A stretch of 64,000 bases of DNA from Desulfolinea sp050305405 (GTDB lineage: Bacteria > Chloroflexota > Anaerolineae > Anaerolineales > Villigracilaceae): assembly GCA_050305405.1 (NCBI GenBank), contig JBNLFG010000011.1, positions 62,001 through 126,000 on the forward strand. The letters are read 5' to 3'. Position numbers and translations under genes: made by a program. Positions 8,447 through 17,628 of this stretch are shown piece after piece. The notes beneath the pieces were generated by a model. The model saw only the letters and a list, made by a program, of their open reading frames with translations, was not told the origin of the DNA and searched no databases. How positions within the stretch are numbered: the first letter of the stretch is position 1; the number at the start of each line of letters is the position of its first letter.

Positions 8447-9266
8447 TATACCCTGGGGCCCCAGACCCAATTAGCTGATTATCTATACTTGTTAGCGGCA
8501 TAATCTCCATCAGAGCATTTGTGAGAAAGGCTTCATCGATCTGAGAGATTTCATCGGGGGATATACTTCGCTCAACGACATCAAACCCATGCTTTTTAGC
8601 AGACTCTTTTAACACAAGTTCACGCATCGTTCCGGGCAATACACCATCACGCAATGGGGGTGTAATTAAAACGTCGTCTTGCACAAAGAAAATATTCGCT
8701 GCACTCGCGCAAACCACATTCCCTTTTGTATTCAACAAAAGAGCTTCATCTGCACCCTTTTCAGCAGCTTCCTGACGAGCAAGGATATTATCCAAATAAT
8801 TCAGCGATTTGATATTTGCCAGCGGGGAAAATTCGTTGCGCCGAATAGAGCTGATTATCACATTCATTCCACGTTGATAGAGTTCGGCAGGATAACCAGA
8901 AAAACGCTCAGTTTGGATTAGCAGCGTAGGAATTGCACTGCTATCTGGCAATAACCCACGCACGTCCGGCACACCACGACTAACCGTTAAGCGGACAAAA
9001 GCATCATCTAGTTGATTGGCCCGAAGCGTTTGACAGATCGCTTCTTGAAGCTCGTCATTTGTCCACGGCAGCGCTAAACTGATTACCTTTGCACCATTTC
9101 GCAAACGCGCAAGATGCCGCTGAACGCGAAGGATTTCGCCTTGACGAACTCGCATCGTCTCAAAGAGACCATCTCCGAGCGTAAAGCCACGATCACGCGG
9201 ATCAATATGGGCGTCGTCGTAGGAAAGTAAATTTCCGTTCAGCCAAAGTTTTTTATCCATGCTCAT
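8418..9266 (-). CDS. pabC: Aminodeoxychorismate lyase (class IV PLP enzyme)
   Basis: A 282-residue fold-type IV PLP enzyme; K153 in NIKSLNYLDN is the expected PLP lysine, and the active-site GDGLFETMRV (31-40) and CASAANIF are typical. It would split 4-amino-4-deoxychorismate into p-aminobenzoate and pyruvate for folate. The family also contains branched-chain and D-amino acid aminotransferases, but the 4-base ATGA overlap with the aminodeoxychorismate synthase upstream decides for PabC. Last gene of the operon; its 3' end overlaps the convergent rlmI-type gene. Confidence 0.88.
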   Translation of the reverse strand: MSMDKKLWLNGNLLSYDDAHIDPRDRGFTLGDGLFETMRVRQGEILRVQRHLARLRNGAKVISLALPWTNDELQEAICQTLRANQLDDAFVRLTVSRGVPDVRGLLPDSSAIPTLLIQTERFSGYPAELYQRGMNVIISSIRRNEFSPLANIKSLNYLDNILARQEAAEKGADEALLLNTKGNVVCASAANIFFVQDDVLITPPLRDGVLPGTMRELVLKESAKKHGFDVVERSISPDEISQIDEAFLTNALMEIMPLTSIDNQLIGSGAPGYITLQLQKDI

Positions 9267-11401
9267 TCCTGATCAATGCGATATAACCGTTCATCAAATT
9301 TACCATGTGCAGTTGTCACAATCGCTTCGATAAGCGCATCGGTCTTTAAGAGCATCTCGTTGTATTCTTCATCTTCGTCTGACAAGACCGTGATTGCCCC
9401 ACCCGCCCCCATACTTAGCCCTTTCGGCGTACTAACAATCGTACGGATGACGATATTCAAATCAGCCGTACCATTTACCCCAAAGAAACCGATCGTGCCG
9501 GAATAAACACCTCGTGCTTCCTGTTCCAGGCGATCAATGATCTCCATCGTACGCAACTTCGGCGCACCGGTCATCGAGCCGCCCGGAAAGGCTGCGCGGA
9601 CACAATCGACAACACGCAGATCGTCGCGCAGATGTCCACGAATAGTGGAAACAAGTTGATGCACGGTCGAGTACGATTCGACATCCATTAGTTTGGGCAC
9701 ATGCACGCTGCCAACATCGCAAACCAGTCCCAGATCATTGCGTAGCAAGTCAACGATCATTAAATTCTCAGCCCGATTCTTCTCGCTATTCTGCAACTCA
9801 TCACGCAAACGCTCGTCTTCCTGTCGCGTCTTTCCGCGCCTGACTGTCCCCTTGATCGGCTTGGCCTCCACCCAGCGATCTCGATCCAACCGCAGAAAAC
9901 GCTCAGGAGATGAACTAAGAACAGCATTCTCATCAAATCGCAAATACGCAGCATAGGGTGCCGGATTGATCGTGCGCAGATGCCGATAAAGCCCCAATGG
10001 TTCGAGTATTGTCTCTGTGCTGACCTGATTCGTCAGGCAAATCTCATACGACTGTCCCTCTGTTAAGTACTCCTTGCACTGTCGAATATTCCTGATGTAA
10101 TCAGCATGAGAATGCCGCAAATAAAACTTAATTGGCCTATCTCCATCCGGCATTTGCGCTACAGGGGGCAAGGCCGGTAAAGTTTTCAACTTTTTCTCAA
10201 CCGCTTCAAACCACGGCTCAGCGACATCTGCCTGTAAATCATCACAAAGCTGAACCAGATAAGTCGCACGCTCCAAATGATCAAAAACGATCAATTGGTC
10301 CGCGAATATAAAACTGGCATCCGGCAAGGATGAAGAATGCTTAACCGAAGCGCCGCATTCTGCCTTCATCTCATAGCCCAGATAGCCGACAAAGCCACAA
10401 TTGAAATCAAAAGGGAGTTCCGGTGAAGAAACCGCCATCCTTTCAAGTTCACGATCCAGATAATCAAAAACGCTTTCTTCTAATTCCTGAGTTGTCCCGC
10501 CTTTGGTCACTAAAAGTTTCTTCGCACGCATTTCATATCGAACAACCTGTCCTAAAGGCCCGGCACTCGCCCCCATAAACGAAAAGCGCGCCAAACCCTT
10601 TTCCACGCGACTGCTATCCAACCAGAAAGCAAAAGGCTCATCCCTATACAAATAATAAAAGACTTGCTCAGCGTCATAATACTCATCCAATTTGCAATAC
10701 CGGACGGTAAAACTTGTTTTTGCCCCAAGCCTAGTTACTTCCGATCGATGCGGAACAACAGAGTAAGAACCGCGGGACGCTCCCGTCCCCATACTTGTTT
10801 CCCTTTGTTGGCTTTTTGCCTGAAAATGAGTTGTAATTTCAGCAAAATTCTCGATCAACTGACGGCCATACTCGGTGCTAATCGACTCCGGATGAAATTG
10901 CACACCCCACAATGGACGCGTATGGTGCCGAAGTCCCATCACAACGCCATCTTCTGTCCACGCGATCTTCGCAAGCTCATCAGGTAAAGGCTCAGCAACC
11001 ATCAAAGAATGATAGCGAACCGCACGAAACCCCTGCGGAACACCAGAAAAGAGCTCGTCGGCATCATGCGAAATAGCGCTTAACTGTCCATGCATGATCG
11101 TAGGCGCATATCTGATCTCGCCGCCATAGACAAAACCCAAGCCTTGATGCCCCAGACAAACACCCAAAGTCGGCACAGCCGAATCGCGAAGTGCGCGATT
11201 GCAAATGCCAAAATCCCGTTCAATATCCGGTCGACCTGGCCCTGGAGAAATAACGATATTATCAAAATCTAACTCAACCATTTCATCCCAATCAAGCTGG
11301 TCGTTGCGAATGACCAATGGGTGCACCCCATTGACTTCAGCCAATAATTGAAAAAGATTGAAAGTATAAGAATCGTAATTGTCGATTAGCAGGGTTTTCA
11401 T
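9263..11401 (-). CDS. pabAB: Fused aminodeoxychorismate synthase (PabA-PabB)
   Basis: A 712-residue fusion. Residues 1-190 are a class I glutamine amidotransferase with C82 in GVCLGHQG and H170/E172 in QFHPES; the rest is a chorismate-binding component with the N-terminal PabB-type FDCGFVGYLGYE-like segment (here FNCGFVGYLGYE) and GGSMTGAPKLRTMEII near the end. The PIKGT motif (lysine instead of the alanine of anthranilate synthase) marks an aminodeoxychorismate synthase. Such fusions are known in actinobacteria and some Chloroflexota. It supplies PabC, whose start overlaps its stop, and follows ribokinase after 9 bases. Confidence 0.93.
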   Translation of the reverse strand: MKTLLIDNYDSYTFNLFQLLAEVNGVHPLVIRNDQLDWDEMVELDFDNIVISPGPGRPDIERDFGICNRALRDSAVPTLGVCLGHQGLGFVYGGEIRYAPTIMHGQLSAISHDADELFSGVPQGFRAVRYHSLMVAEPLPDELAKIAWTEDGVVMGLRHHTRPLWGVQFHPESISTEYGRQLIENFAEITTHFQAKSQQRETSMGTGASRGSYSVVPHRSEVTRLGAKTSFTVRYCKLDEYYDAEQVFYYLYRDEPFAFWLDSSRVEKGLARFSFMGASAGPLGQVVRYEMRAKKLLVTKGGTTQELEESVFDYLDRELERMAVSSPELPFDFNCGFVGYLGYEMKAECGASVKHSSSLPDASFIFADQLIVFDHLERATYLVQLCDDLQADVAEPWFEAVEKKLKTLPALPPVAQMPDGDRPIKFYLRHSHADYIRNIRQCKEYLTEGQSYEICLTNQVSTETILEPLGLYRHLRTINPAPYAAYLRFDENAVLSSSPERFLRLDRDRWVEAKPIKGTVRRGKTRQEDERLRDELQNSEKNRAENLMIVDLLRNDLGLVCDVGSVHVPKLMDVESYSTVHQLVSTIRGHLRDDLRVVDCVRAAFPGGSMTGAPKLRTMEIIDRLEQEARGVYSGTIGFFGVNGTADLNIVIRTIVSTPKGLSMGAGGAITVLSDEDEEYNEMLLKTDALIEAIVTTAHGKFDERLYRIDQE

Positions 11402-11410
11402 CAGGACGGT

Positions 11411-12340
11411 TTATCTCTCCGATTGTGCTTTCAGGAAGTTTTCAACATCATCTTTTGAAGGTAAAGAAACTTGTGCCCCGAGCTTGGTCACCGTTAACGC
11501 CCCAACTGCATTGGCATACTGCACACTTCGGGCTAAATCTTGAGTCTCAAGTAACGAGACGACAAAGCCTGCGGAAAAAGCATCCCCTGCGGCGGTCGTA
11601 TCGACCACATCAACTTGATAGGCGGGAAAAAAGGTGAATTCGTCCGTGGTGGCGAGCAATGCGCCTTTTCCCCCTAATGTGACAATAACGGTATGCGCTC
11701 CACGCGTGAAAAGAGCAGAGCAAGCTGCTTTGGCAGAATCCTGATCGGTAACCGAGATATTCGTGAGCAGGCACGCTTCGCTCTCGTTCAGGATCAAGCA
11801 ATCTATTTTTCTCAGCATTTCATCGGAAATGGGATAAGCAGGCGCAAGGTTCAGAAAAGTCAACAAATCCAATTTAGCGGCGACATCCAGCACATATTCG
11901 ATGGTTTCAAGAGGTATCTCCATTTGCAAGACAAGCGCCTTGGCATGAGCAAGAGCGGGGTGCAGCGTGTCAACATCCGCTCTGGAAACCTGTCCGTTTG
12001 CACCCGCGACGACCAGTATGCGATTCTCACCGGCATCATCGACAGTGATCATCGCAATGCCTGTCGATTGAACCGGGTCTATTTTGACCGCAGACGCATC
12101 AACGCCAACATCACGCAGCGCCGAAGTCAGCCTTGCACCGAAATCGTCATCTCCTACGCGCCCGACCATGGCAACATCACCACCAAGCTTCGCAGCGGCC
12201 GCGGCCTGATTTGCACCTTTACCACCAGGGATGGTTTGGAAAAAGTGCCCTGAAAGGGTCTCTCCAGCTTCAGGCGCGCGCTCGGCCTTGACAACCAAAT
12301 CCATATTCAGACTGCCTAAAACGATGATTTCTGCATTCAT
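11411..12340 (-). CDS. rbsK: Ribokinase (PfkB family)
   Basis: A 309-residue PfkB-type sugar kinase: GGKGANQAAAAAKLGG near residues 38-53 binds ribose, and the C-terminal DTTAAGDAFSAGF has the anion hole and catalytic Asp (Ala replaces the more common Gly in DTTGAGD). It would convert ribose to ribose 5-phosphate. It starts 8 bases behind the nucleoside hydrolase, so the ribose freed from nucleosides is the likely substrate. Confidence 0.9.
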   Translation of the reverse strand: MNAEIIVLGSLNMDLVVKAERAPEAGETLSGHFFQTIPGGKGANQAAAAAKLGGDVAMVGRVGDDDFGARLTSALRDVGVDASAVKIDPVQSTGIAMITVDDAGENRILVVAGANGQVSRADVDTLHPALAHAKALVLQMEIPLETIEYVLDVAAKLDLLTFLNLAPAYPISDEMLRKIDCLILNESEACLLTNISVTDQDSAKAACSALFTRGAHTVIVTLGGKGALLATTDEFTFFPAYQVDVVDTTAAGDAFSAGFVVSLLETQDLARSVQYANAVGALTVTKLGAQVSLPSKDDVENFLKAQSER

Positions 12341-12348
12341 AAAGCTCC

Positions 12349-13278
12349 TTAGCGCACAGATTGGTGCATCAATTCGTTAAAACGGTCAGCATCTATTTCC
12401 AGGACAATGCTGGTATTCGGGGGAATACCAAGACTATTCTGCCAATCAACAATACTCTGTCCGCGCGTGTATTTACCCATGCGCTCAATTTGAAGATAAC
12501 ATTTCTGCGATTTGGTCACAATGCCCGGTTCAATGGCAACCGCCATTGCAAGGCCATCAGGCGCAAAAAGCTTTTCGTGCCCATAATATTCTTTGGTGAA
12601 GGTCAATATTTTTTTTGTGATCTTGTTAAAGAACTCACCACGTAGCGTGGACACATTCATTAACTTCTTGACCAAATCTTCGCCAACAGGATATGCCATC
12701 GTTGTTTCCCAAGAGAGCAAGGTGATATTTTCCCAGTTTTCAAAGACAATCGCAGCTGCTTCAGGGTCATGATAAAAGTTGAATTCAGCAGATGTGTTTG
12801 GCGTATTACCTTGTGCATAGATCGCCCCGCCCATCACGATCAACTCTTTGTATTTCTTTGGCAAATCAGGATCAAGACGTGTTGCCAGAGCAATATTTGT
12901 CAAAGGTCCAATTGCCACAAGGGTTAATTCGCCAGGATTTTCATTCCCTAGCCGGATCAAAGCCTGTACTGCATGTTCTTTTTCTACTACGCGGGGCGAT
13001 ACCGGGATACCAGCATCACCCAAACCATCAAAACCATGTACATGAGCTGCGTCTTCGTGCTCACGCTCTAGAAGGGCACCGTCTACACCTGCAAAGATCG
13101 GCACATCCAACCCCAAGACATCTAAAATCTTGCAGGCATTGGCAGTTGTATTCGCCAACGAAACATTTCCTCCAAGAGTTGTGACAGCTTCTATCTTCAC
13201 GTCGGGGTGTGCGGCTGCCAACAAAATTGCATGTGCATCATCAACACCGGGGTCTGTATCAATTACTAAACGCTTCAT
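12349..13278 (-). CDS. Nucleoside hydrolase (IunH family)
   Basis: A 309-residue protein with the defining calcium-binding N-terminus DTDPGVDDAHAIL (7-19), a second active-site stretch around VAIGPLTNIALA and the conserved NTSAEFNFYHDPEAA loop. It hydrolyses N-ribosidic bonds of nucleosides to base plus ribose. Preference for purine or pyrimidine nucleosides cannot be read safely. It heads a four-gene operon (hydrolase, ribokinase, pabAB, pabC) packed with gaps of 8 and 9 bases and one overlap. The convergently oriented terminator at 13308-13340 separates it from the DUF1501 gene. Confidence 0.9.
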   Translation of the reverse strand: MKRLVIDTDPGVDDAHAILLAAAHPDVKIEAVTTLGGNVSLANTTANACKILDVLGLDVPIFAGVDGALLEREHEDAAHVHGFDGLGDAGIPVSPRVVEKEHAVQALIRLGNENPGELTLVAIGPLTNIALATRLDPDLPKKYKELIVMGGAIYAQGNTPNTSAEFNFYHDPEAAAIVFENWENITLLSWETTMAYPVGEDLVKKLMNVSTLRGEFFNKITKKILTFTKEYYGHEKLFAPDGLAMAVAIEPGIVTKSQKCYLQIERMGKYTRGQSIVDWQNSLGIPPNTSIVLEIDADRFNELMHQSVR

Positions 13279-13307
13279 TCTTCATCCCTTCAAACTTGGT
13301 TGCTCTC

Positions 13308-13340
13308 AAAGAAAAACACTCCCGATCTTGACAGGGAGTG
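13308..13340 (-). terminator. Terminator of the DUF1800/DUF1501 operon
   Basis: On the minus strand CACTCCC (13334-13340) and GGGAGTG (13317-13323) pair around a 10-base loop and are followed by TTTTTCTTT. It ends transcription coming from the DUF1501 gene before the nucleoside hydrolase operon. Confidence 0.8.
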
Positions 13341-13372
13341 CTGATTATAAAAGAAAACCTAATCTTTCTACG

Positions 13373-14584
13373 TTATTCGCGAAACAAGTCTGGCATCTTC
13401 ACGACGTAATCGGGAAAGATATGCTCCAAAGCAGGATTACTCAGCCGCTTCGCACAAATCTCCCCCAGGATATCACGATAATCGGTAGTCACAGCCAGAT
13501 CACCAGGACCATAAAGCTGATGCGATTTCAGCCCGGGCCACTTCCCGAAAACGCCCCTGGATTTCAGGTTGCCACTGACCAACATCATCATCCCACCGTG
13601 ACCGTGGTCGGTGCCGAGACTGGCATTCTCATAAGCGCGACGCCCAAACTCCGTCATCACCACCACGGTTAGCTTATCGGCATGATCGAGCATCTCAGCG
13701 TGGAAGGCCGCCAGCCCCTGAGCAAGATTCTCCATCAGGCGCGGCATTTGCCCAACTTGCGCTCCCTGCGCAAAGTGCGTGTCCCAGCCATCCACGTCAA
13801 TTGCGGCAACTTCCAGGCCTACTTCGGCCTTGATAAGGGATGCGATTTGGTTCAATCCGCGCCCAAAACTTGAATCCGGGTAATTTGGAAAGCGGGAATT
13901 GGAGGTTGTGGGTTGAACCTTCTCCAAGGTATCCAAAATCTTGAGTGTCTCTCTTCCTAAGCCACTCAATGCATCATTACCGCTATACAGCGAGCCAAGT
14001 GTGGCTCGCATCTGCGCAACGGCAGCTTCACTGCCTCGTAGCTTGAAATCTTCAATCGAGCGCAAGGAAGAGACGGGAGTTGAGCCGTATAAGCTGCGCT
14101 GCGGCAATTCACCCAAACCAATCGCGCGCATCGGGGAGGGGTTATTGGTATTTAACGCAGCCAGATGCCGCCCAATCCATCCTGAAGCGGAGCCCTGTTC
14201 ACTATCCACGCCGCGTTCCATCAATGATTGGGCCTTGAAATGAGAATGGGAATCGTCATGTACCCCACAAGCGTGAACTATACCGAGGTGTCCTTCCTGC
14301 CAAATTGGCAATAACTGAGACATAACCGGATGCAAGCCGAAAAAGCCATCCAGATCAAGCGTCCGTTCATCGGCATTGGCTTTATTGTCATCGGGATGAG
14401 GAATGCCTAACGATGGACGCAGTTTATAGTATTCATCTTCCCCATGAGGGATGACCATATTGAGCACATCTGCTGCGCCGCGCAAAAAAACAACAACCAG
14501 CACATCCCCGCGTGGTTCGGTTTGCACAGGAGCGAAAGACAAGATCGGTTTTCTTGAAACATATGCAATATGTTGTTCGGTCAT
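13373..14584 (-). CDS. DUF1501 protein
   Basis: A 403-residue DUF1501 protein (alkaline-phosphatase-like superfamily): VVVFLRGAADVLNMVIPH near residues 31-48, HACGVHDDSHSHFKAQ in the middle and VVVMTEFGRRAYENASLGTDHG towards the end are family landmarks. Many members have a Tat signal; none is visible here (the N-terminus is MTEQHIAYVSRKP), so this copy may be exported with its partner or stay inside. It is third in the minus-strand unit DUF1800, membrane protein, DUF1501. DUF1501 and DUF1800 genes are paired in very many genomes, but their biochemical role is unknown. Confidence 0.85.
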   Translation of the reverse strand: MTEQHIAYVSRKPILSFAPVQTEPRGDVLVVVFLRGAADVLNMVIPHGEDEYYKLRPSLGIPHPDDNKANADERTLDLDGFFGLHPVMSQLLPIWQEGHLGIVHACGVHDDSHSHFKAQSLMERGVDSEQGSASGWIGRHLAALNTNNPSPMRAIGLGELPQRSLYGSTPVSSLRSIEDFKLRGSEAAVAQMRATLGSLYSGNDALSGLGRETLKILDTLEKVQPTTSNSRFPNYPDSSFGRGLNQIASLIKAEVGLEVAAIDVDGWDTHFAQGAQVGQMPRLMENLAQGLAAFHAEMLDHADKLTVVVMTEFGRRAYENASLGTDHGHGGMMMLVSGNLKSRGVFGKWPGLKSHQLYGPGDLAVTTDYRDILGEICAKRLSNPALEHIFPDYVVKMPDLFRE

Positions 14585-14600
14585 AATAAAAAAACTCCTT

Positions 14601-15362
14601 TTAGATCACACCAGTAAGATCGATACCCAAGCTTGTTATTAATCCATCCCAGATTCCCCACACCAACAAAGGAACAATCACAATCGCAACGTAGAGTAAG
14701 AGCGCATGGCGCTTGGTCGCCTTTTTCTTTTCGCGCATATCTTCATAGAAGATCAACAACGGCGCTGCCAGATACATGCCATACACGATAAAAACAAAGG
14801 GGGCGGTAAAGATCAATGCCATGAAGGCATCGCCACTGCCAGTTAACACCTGCACAAAATATTTCGGGATCAAAAACTCTTGCTCTATGAGCAGCCCTAG
14901 CAACCCACCGATAGTGAAAACCTGCGCGAAAGAGAAATCCCAACGCTTATAGAAATACTGCACCACCAGTGCCAAGCCAGCATAAAAGCCAACGTAAAAG
15001 ATCAGATGCGCCAGTCCCGGGTCTTGATAATCCAGGATCACAAAAACTTCTTCAAACCACAAAAACAGGAAAGCGATCCAGAAAAGCCCAAAGCGGGATG
15101 AAAACAATCGCGACCTGCGAATTCGCTCCCGAAAGACTGTTACTAGAAATAAGGGATATGCGACGAATAAGGCAGAGAAAAAACGCGATCCAGCTGTAAG
15201 GGCGAGAAAGGAGATCCCCGTATAGGTCAAAATGATCGCCCACAGCGCGCCTGTAGAGAAACACGATTTCTCAGTTGAGTCCTTGAATATCCAAAAAAGA
15301 GTAAATATGGTCGGATAGCTAATCGCACCTAAAAGAACAAGCATTAGTTCCTGTGGATTCAT
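14601..15362 (-). CDS. Unrecognised polytopic membrane protein
   Basis: A 253-residue protein with about seven hydrophobic helices spread over the whole length and short charged loops (a KKKATKRH cluster before the last helix). I do not recognise a family. It sits between the DUF1800 gene (3 bases upstream) and the DUF1501 gene (16 bases downstream), so it is translated from the same message and may be the membrane partner of that pair. Confidence 0.75.
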   Translation of the reverse strand: MNPQELMLVLLGAISYPTIFTLFWIFKDSTEKSCFSTGALWAIILTYTGISFLALTAGSRFFSALFVAYPLFLVTVFRERIRRSRLFSSRFGLFWIAFLFLWFEEVFVILDYQDPGLAHLIFYVGFYAGLALVVQYFYKRWDFSFAQVFTIGGLLGLLIEQEFLIPKYFVQVLTGSGDAFMALIFTAPFVFIVYGMYLAAPLLIFYEDMREKKKATKRHALLLYVAIVIVPLLVWGIWDGLITSLGIDLTGVI

Positions 15363-15365
15363 ACG

Positions 15366-16862
15366 CTAATGCCACTGAAACGCGGGGGATGCCAATAAAC
15401 CAGCGATGATGACACGCGCCGTTGCTATTTCATCGCCCGCGCCAGAAGCGCGCAAGGCAGATGCCATTTTCTGACAATCTTCATCAGGCAATGGAGCGCC
15501 TAAAAGGAGCGTACTTGCCCATTGCGTAAAGGTTTCAATATCGGACGTGCCGCTGATCTCAACCAGACGCGGCACATCGATTTCCGTGCCTTTGATCTGA
15601 TTTTGAACGAACGCTGCGGCGAATTGCCAGCGGGGCATCAGATTACTCATCCACGGCGCGGAGGTGTCGGGATAACCGTCTGGCGTAGGCCAGGTGAAGT
15701 AGGGCTGCCCCATCCGAGCAAGATGTTTTTGCAACGGCTTGCCCCCATCTGTGCGCGCATCGAGCAAACGCAAAGCTGAAATAATAAAGTCTGCTGGGCG
15801 TTTGAACTTCGGCTGAATGTGGGGAATCCCCTCAAGGAACAAAGTTTGCATCACAGCGCGGAGGTCGCCATTCGTGGCGGTAAATCTATCTGCCACCGAG
15901 CCGACCAAGGCGGCAGGCGGCTCATCGGCGATGAAACGGCGACAGAGTTTACTGGCGATAAATGTCGCAGTTGACGGATGCAAGCCCAAATTAAGGATGA
16001 CGCGCTCAGCTTCATCCAATCCGCCTGCAGGGATTTTCATCCCAAAAACTTCTTTGGGCGCACTATCATGCAGGTCTTCATCAAAATGAAAATCGCCGCG
16101 CCAAAAATGTTTCTTGATTGTCCAACCAGTCAGGCAGCGCGCCAACTCCATCACATCCTGCTGGGTATAGCCGCCATCCACGCCGAGGCTGTGCAACTCC
16201 ATGACTTCACGAGCGTAATTTTCATTAGGCGCATCCTTGAGATTGGACTGATTATCGAGATAAAAAAGCATGGCGGGCGAATGCGACGAAGCCCAAAGCA
16301 GATCGCTAAAAAAGCCTAGTGCGTGCGGACGGATAACTTCGCGGTCGTCGACCGTTTTGAGATAATAACAATCACTCTTTTCGGTACTGATGTTAAAGTG
16401 ATCGCTCCAAAACTCGACCATGCGCTCATAAAATTGACGACGCGAGTAAGTTTGCCGGATGAGCGTTGCCTGCCGCAATTCGTCCGGGATGGTCAGCCGA
16501 TCACGGTTGTCGAAAATCTTATAGCTAAGATCGAAAAGGTCATTTGCGGATAGATCGAGAGTCTTAAATTGTCGCAAGCGGATATCGCACCCATCATCCG
16601 AAACAGACATGTATTCAAGTTGCTCCCGTACCCAAGCTTGGATGCCGACCTCGGCAACACGCGTTAAGTCTTCGGCGCGTGCGCCGAAAGTAAGCCGATT
16701 AACAAGGGCGAAGTCTCGCGGATTTATCGCTGCTCCTGACAGAAGCACAGAATCGTCACGCCTTGCCAGATTTTCATAAACAGGCGCGCAAGAGGAAAGC
16801 GCTGCGCTACCGGCAACAACACCGACCAATTTCAGGAAATCACGACGGGAAAGATTTGTCAT
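15366..16862 (-). CDS. DUF1800 protein with Tat signal
   Basis: A 498-residue DUF1800 protein. The N-terminus has a twin-arginine signal (SRRDFLKLVG, residues 5-14) followed by a hydrophobic stretch and a lipobox-like SSCAP at about 23-27, so it is probably exported folded through Tat and perhaps lipid-anchored. Family landmarks include RLTFGAR, WVREQL, FWSDHFNI, ENYAREVMELHSLGVDGGYTQ (in part) and LTGWTI. The function of the family is not established. The tatA gene of this window lies at 19708-19887. First gene of the operon. Confidence 0.88.
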   Translation of the reverse strand: MTNLSRRDFLKLVGVVAGSAALSSCAPVYENLARRDDSVLLSGAAINPRDFALVNRLTFGARAEDLTRVAEVGIQAWVREQLEYMSVSDDGCDIRLRQFKTLDLSANDLFDLSYKIFDNRDRLTIPDELRQATLIRQTYSRRQFYERMVEFWSDHFNISTEKSDCYYLKTVDDREVIRPHALGFFSDLLWASSHSPAMLFYLDNQSNLKDAPNENYAREVMELHSLGVDGGYTQQDVMELARCLTGWTIKKHFWRGDFHFDEDLHDSAPKEVFGMKIPAGGLDEAERVILNLGLHPSTATFIASKLCRRFIADEPPAALVGSVADRFTATNGDLRAVMQTLFLEGIPHIQPKFKRPADFIISALRLLDARTDGGKPLQKHLARMGQPYFTWPTPDGYPDTSAPWMSNLMPRWQFAAAFVQNQIKGTEIDVPRLVEISGTSDIETFTQWASTLLLGAPLPDEDCQKMASALRASGAGDEIATARVIIAGLLASPAFQWH

Positions 16863-16956
16863 AGGATATTAGAGAGTAGAGATAAGAGAATAGAGAAAAG
16901 CACAGTCCCTAAGCGAAGTCAAAGGACGGCATTATCAACAACACCGTTCTTCAAGA

Positions 16957-17487
16957 CTACGCTTCCGCTACACTGCGGCTCCGCTCAGAGACGGGGTGAC
17001 TTTCTTTTTCTTTCGGCACCCAATGCAAAAGAGCGAAAGCGGTTGCGCCCAACGAGGCAACAATTGCCAGCGGGATAACGATGAACCAGCCAACCAACGG
17101 AAAAATGGCTGCCAGCTCCAGCGCAATTGCGCCCCGCATAAAAGCTGCGGCAGGAGAGATGTCATCTGAGCGACGAGCGAGAAGTACGCCCATTTTGGCA
17201 GCGATGCCAGCCGCGCCGATTCCGCTAATAGTCAGAGTCACGGTGATAAGCGCCCAACCAAGAAATCGCTTTACCCCGCCACCTGCAGAGAGTAAAACCC
17301 CGACTGGGATGGTGATAATGAAAAGCAATCCCAATCCCAACCAGAAAGATTTCCACGGGGTTGTGACGAGGCGATTTTGCGCGCGTCCCACTGTTGCCGG
17401 AAAGAGCAACCACCATGCGATCAACATGCCAGGAAAGGCAATGCCAAGTAGTAATAAAACACCAAAAATCATTTGTACGTCTGCCAT
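16957..17487 (-). CDS. Small membrane protein, four helices
   Basis: A 176-residue protein with four hydrophobic segments (about 5-28, 48-68, 73-95 and 112-150, the last probably a hairpin) and a charged C-terminal tail. I do not recognise a family; the pattern resembles small channel-less membrane proteins next to bactofilin-type genes but nothing specific supports that. It has a good Shine-Dalgarno (AAGGAGAAA) and stands alone; the 94 bases to the DUF1800 gene hold nothing I can identify. Confidence 0.7.
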   Translation of the reverse strand: MADVQMIFGVLLLLGIAFPGMLIAWWLLFPATVGRAQNRLVTTPWKSFWLGLGLLFIITIPVGVLLSAGGGVKRFLGWALITVTLTISGIGAAGIAAKMGVLLARRSDDISPAAAFMRGAIALELAAIFPLVGWFIVIPLAIVASLGATAFALLHWVPKEKESHPVSERSRSVAEA

Positions 17488-17552
17488 AGTTTCTCCTTGT
17501 TTTCGTTTCTACCTATCATTACAAGGAAAGTAAGGAAAAGTTGCAAAACCCC

Positions 17553-17593
17553 TTGAAAATATTTATCTTCTGCTTATAAAGCTACCTTATAAT
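17553..17593 (+). promoter_or_regulatory. Possible sigma-70-type promoter of the YyaL-like gene
   Basis: TTGAAA (17553-17558) and TATAAA (17575-17580) are 16 bases apart; a TATAAT also lies at 17588-17593 without a matching -35. The position, 35-75 bases before ATG 17629, is right for a promoter. The region is AT-rich, so confidence is limited. Confidence 0.4.
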
Positions 17594-17628
17594 CAGATAA
17601 ATCTTATCCATAAACCATAGGTATCAAC

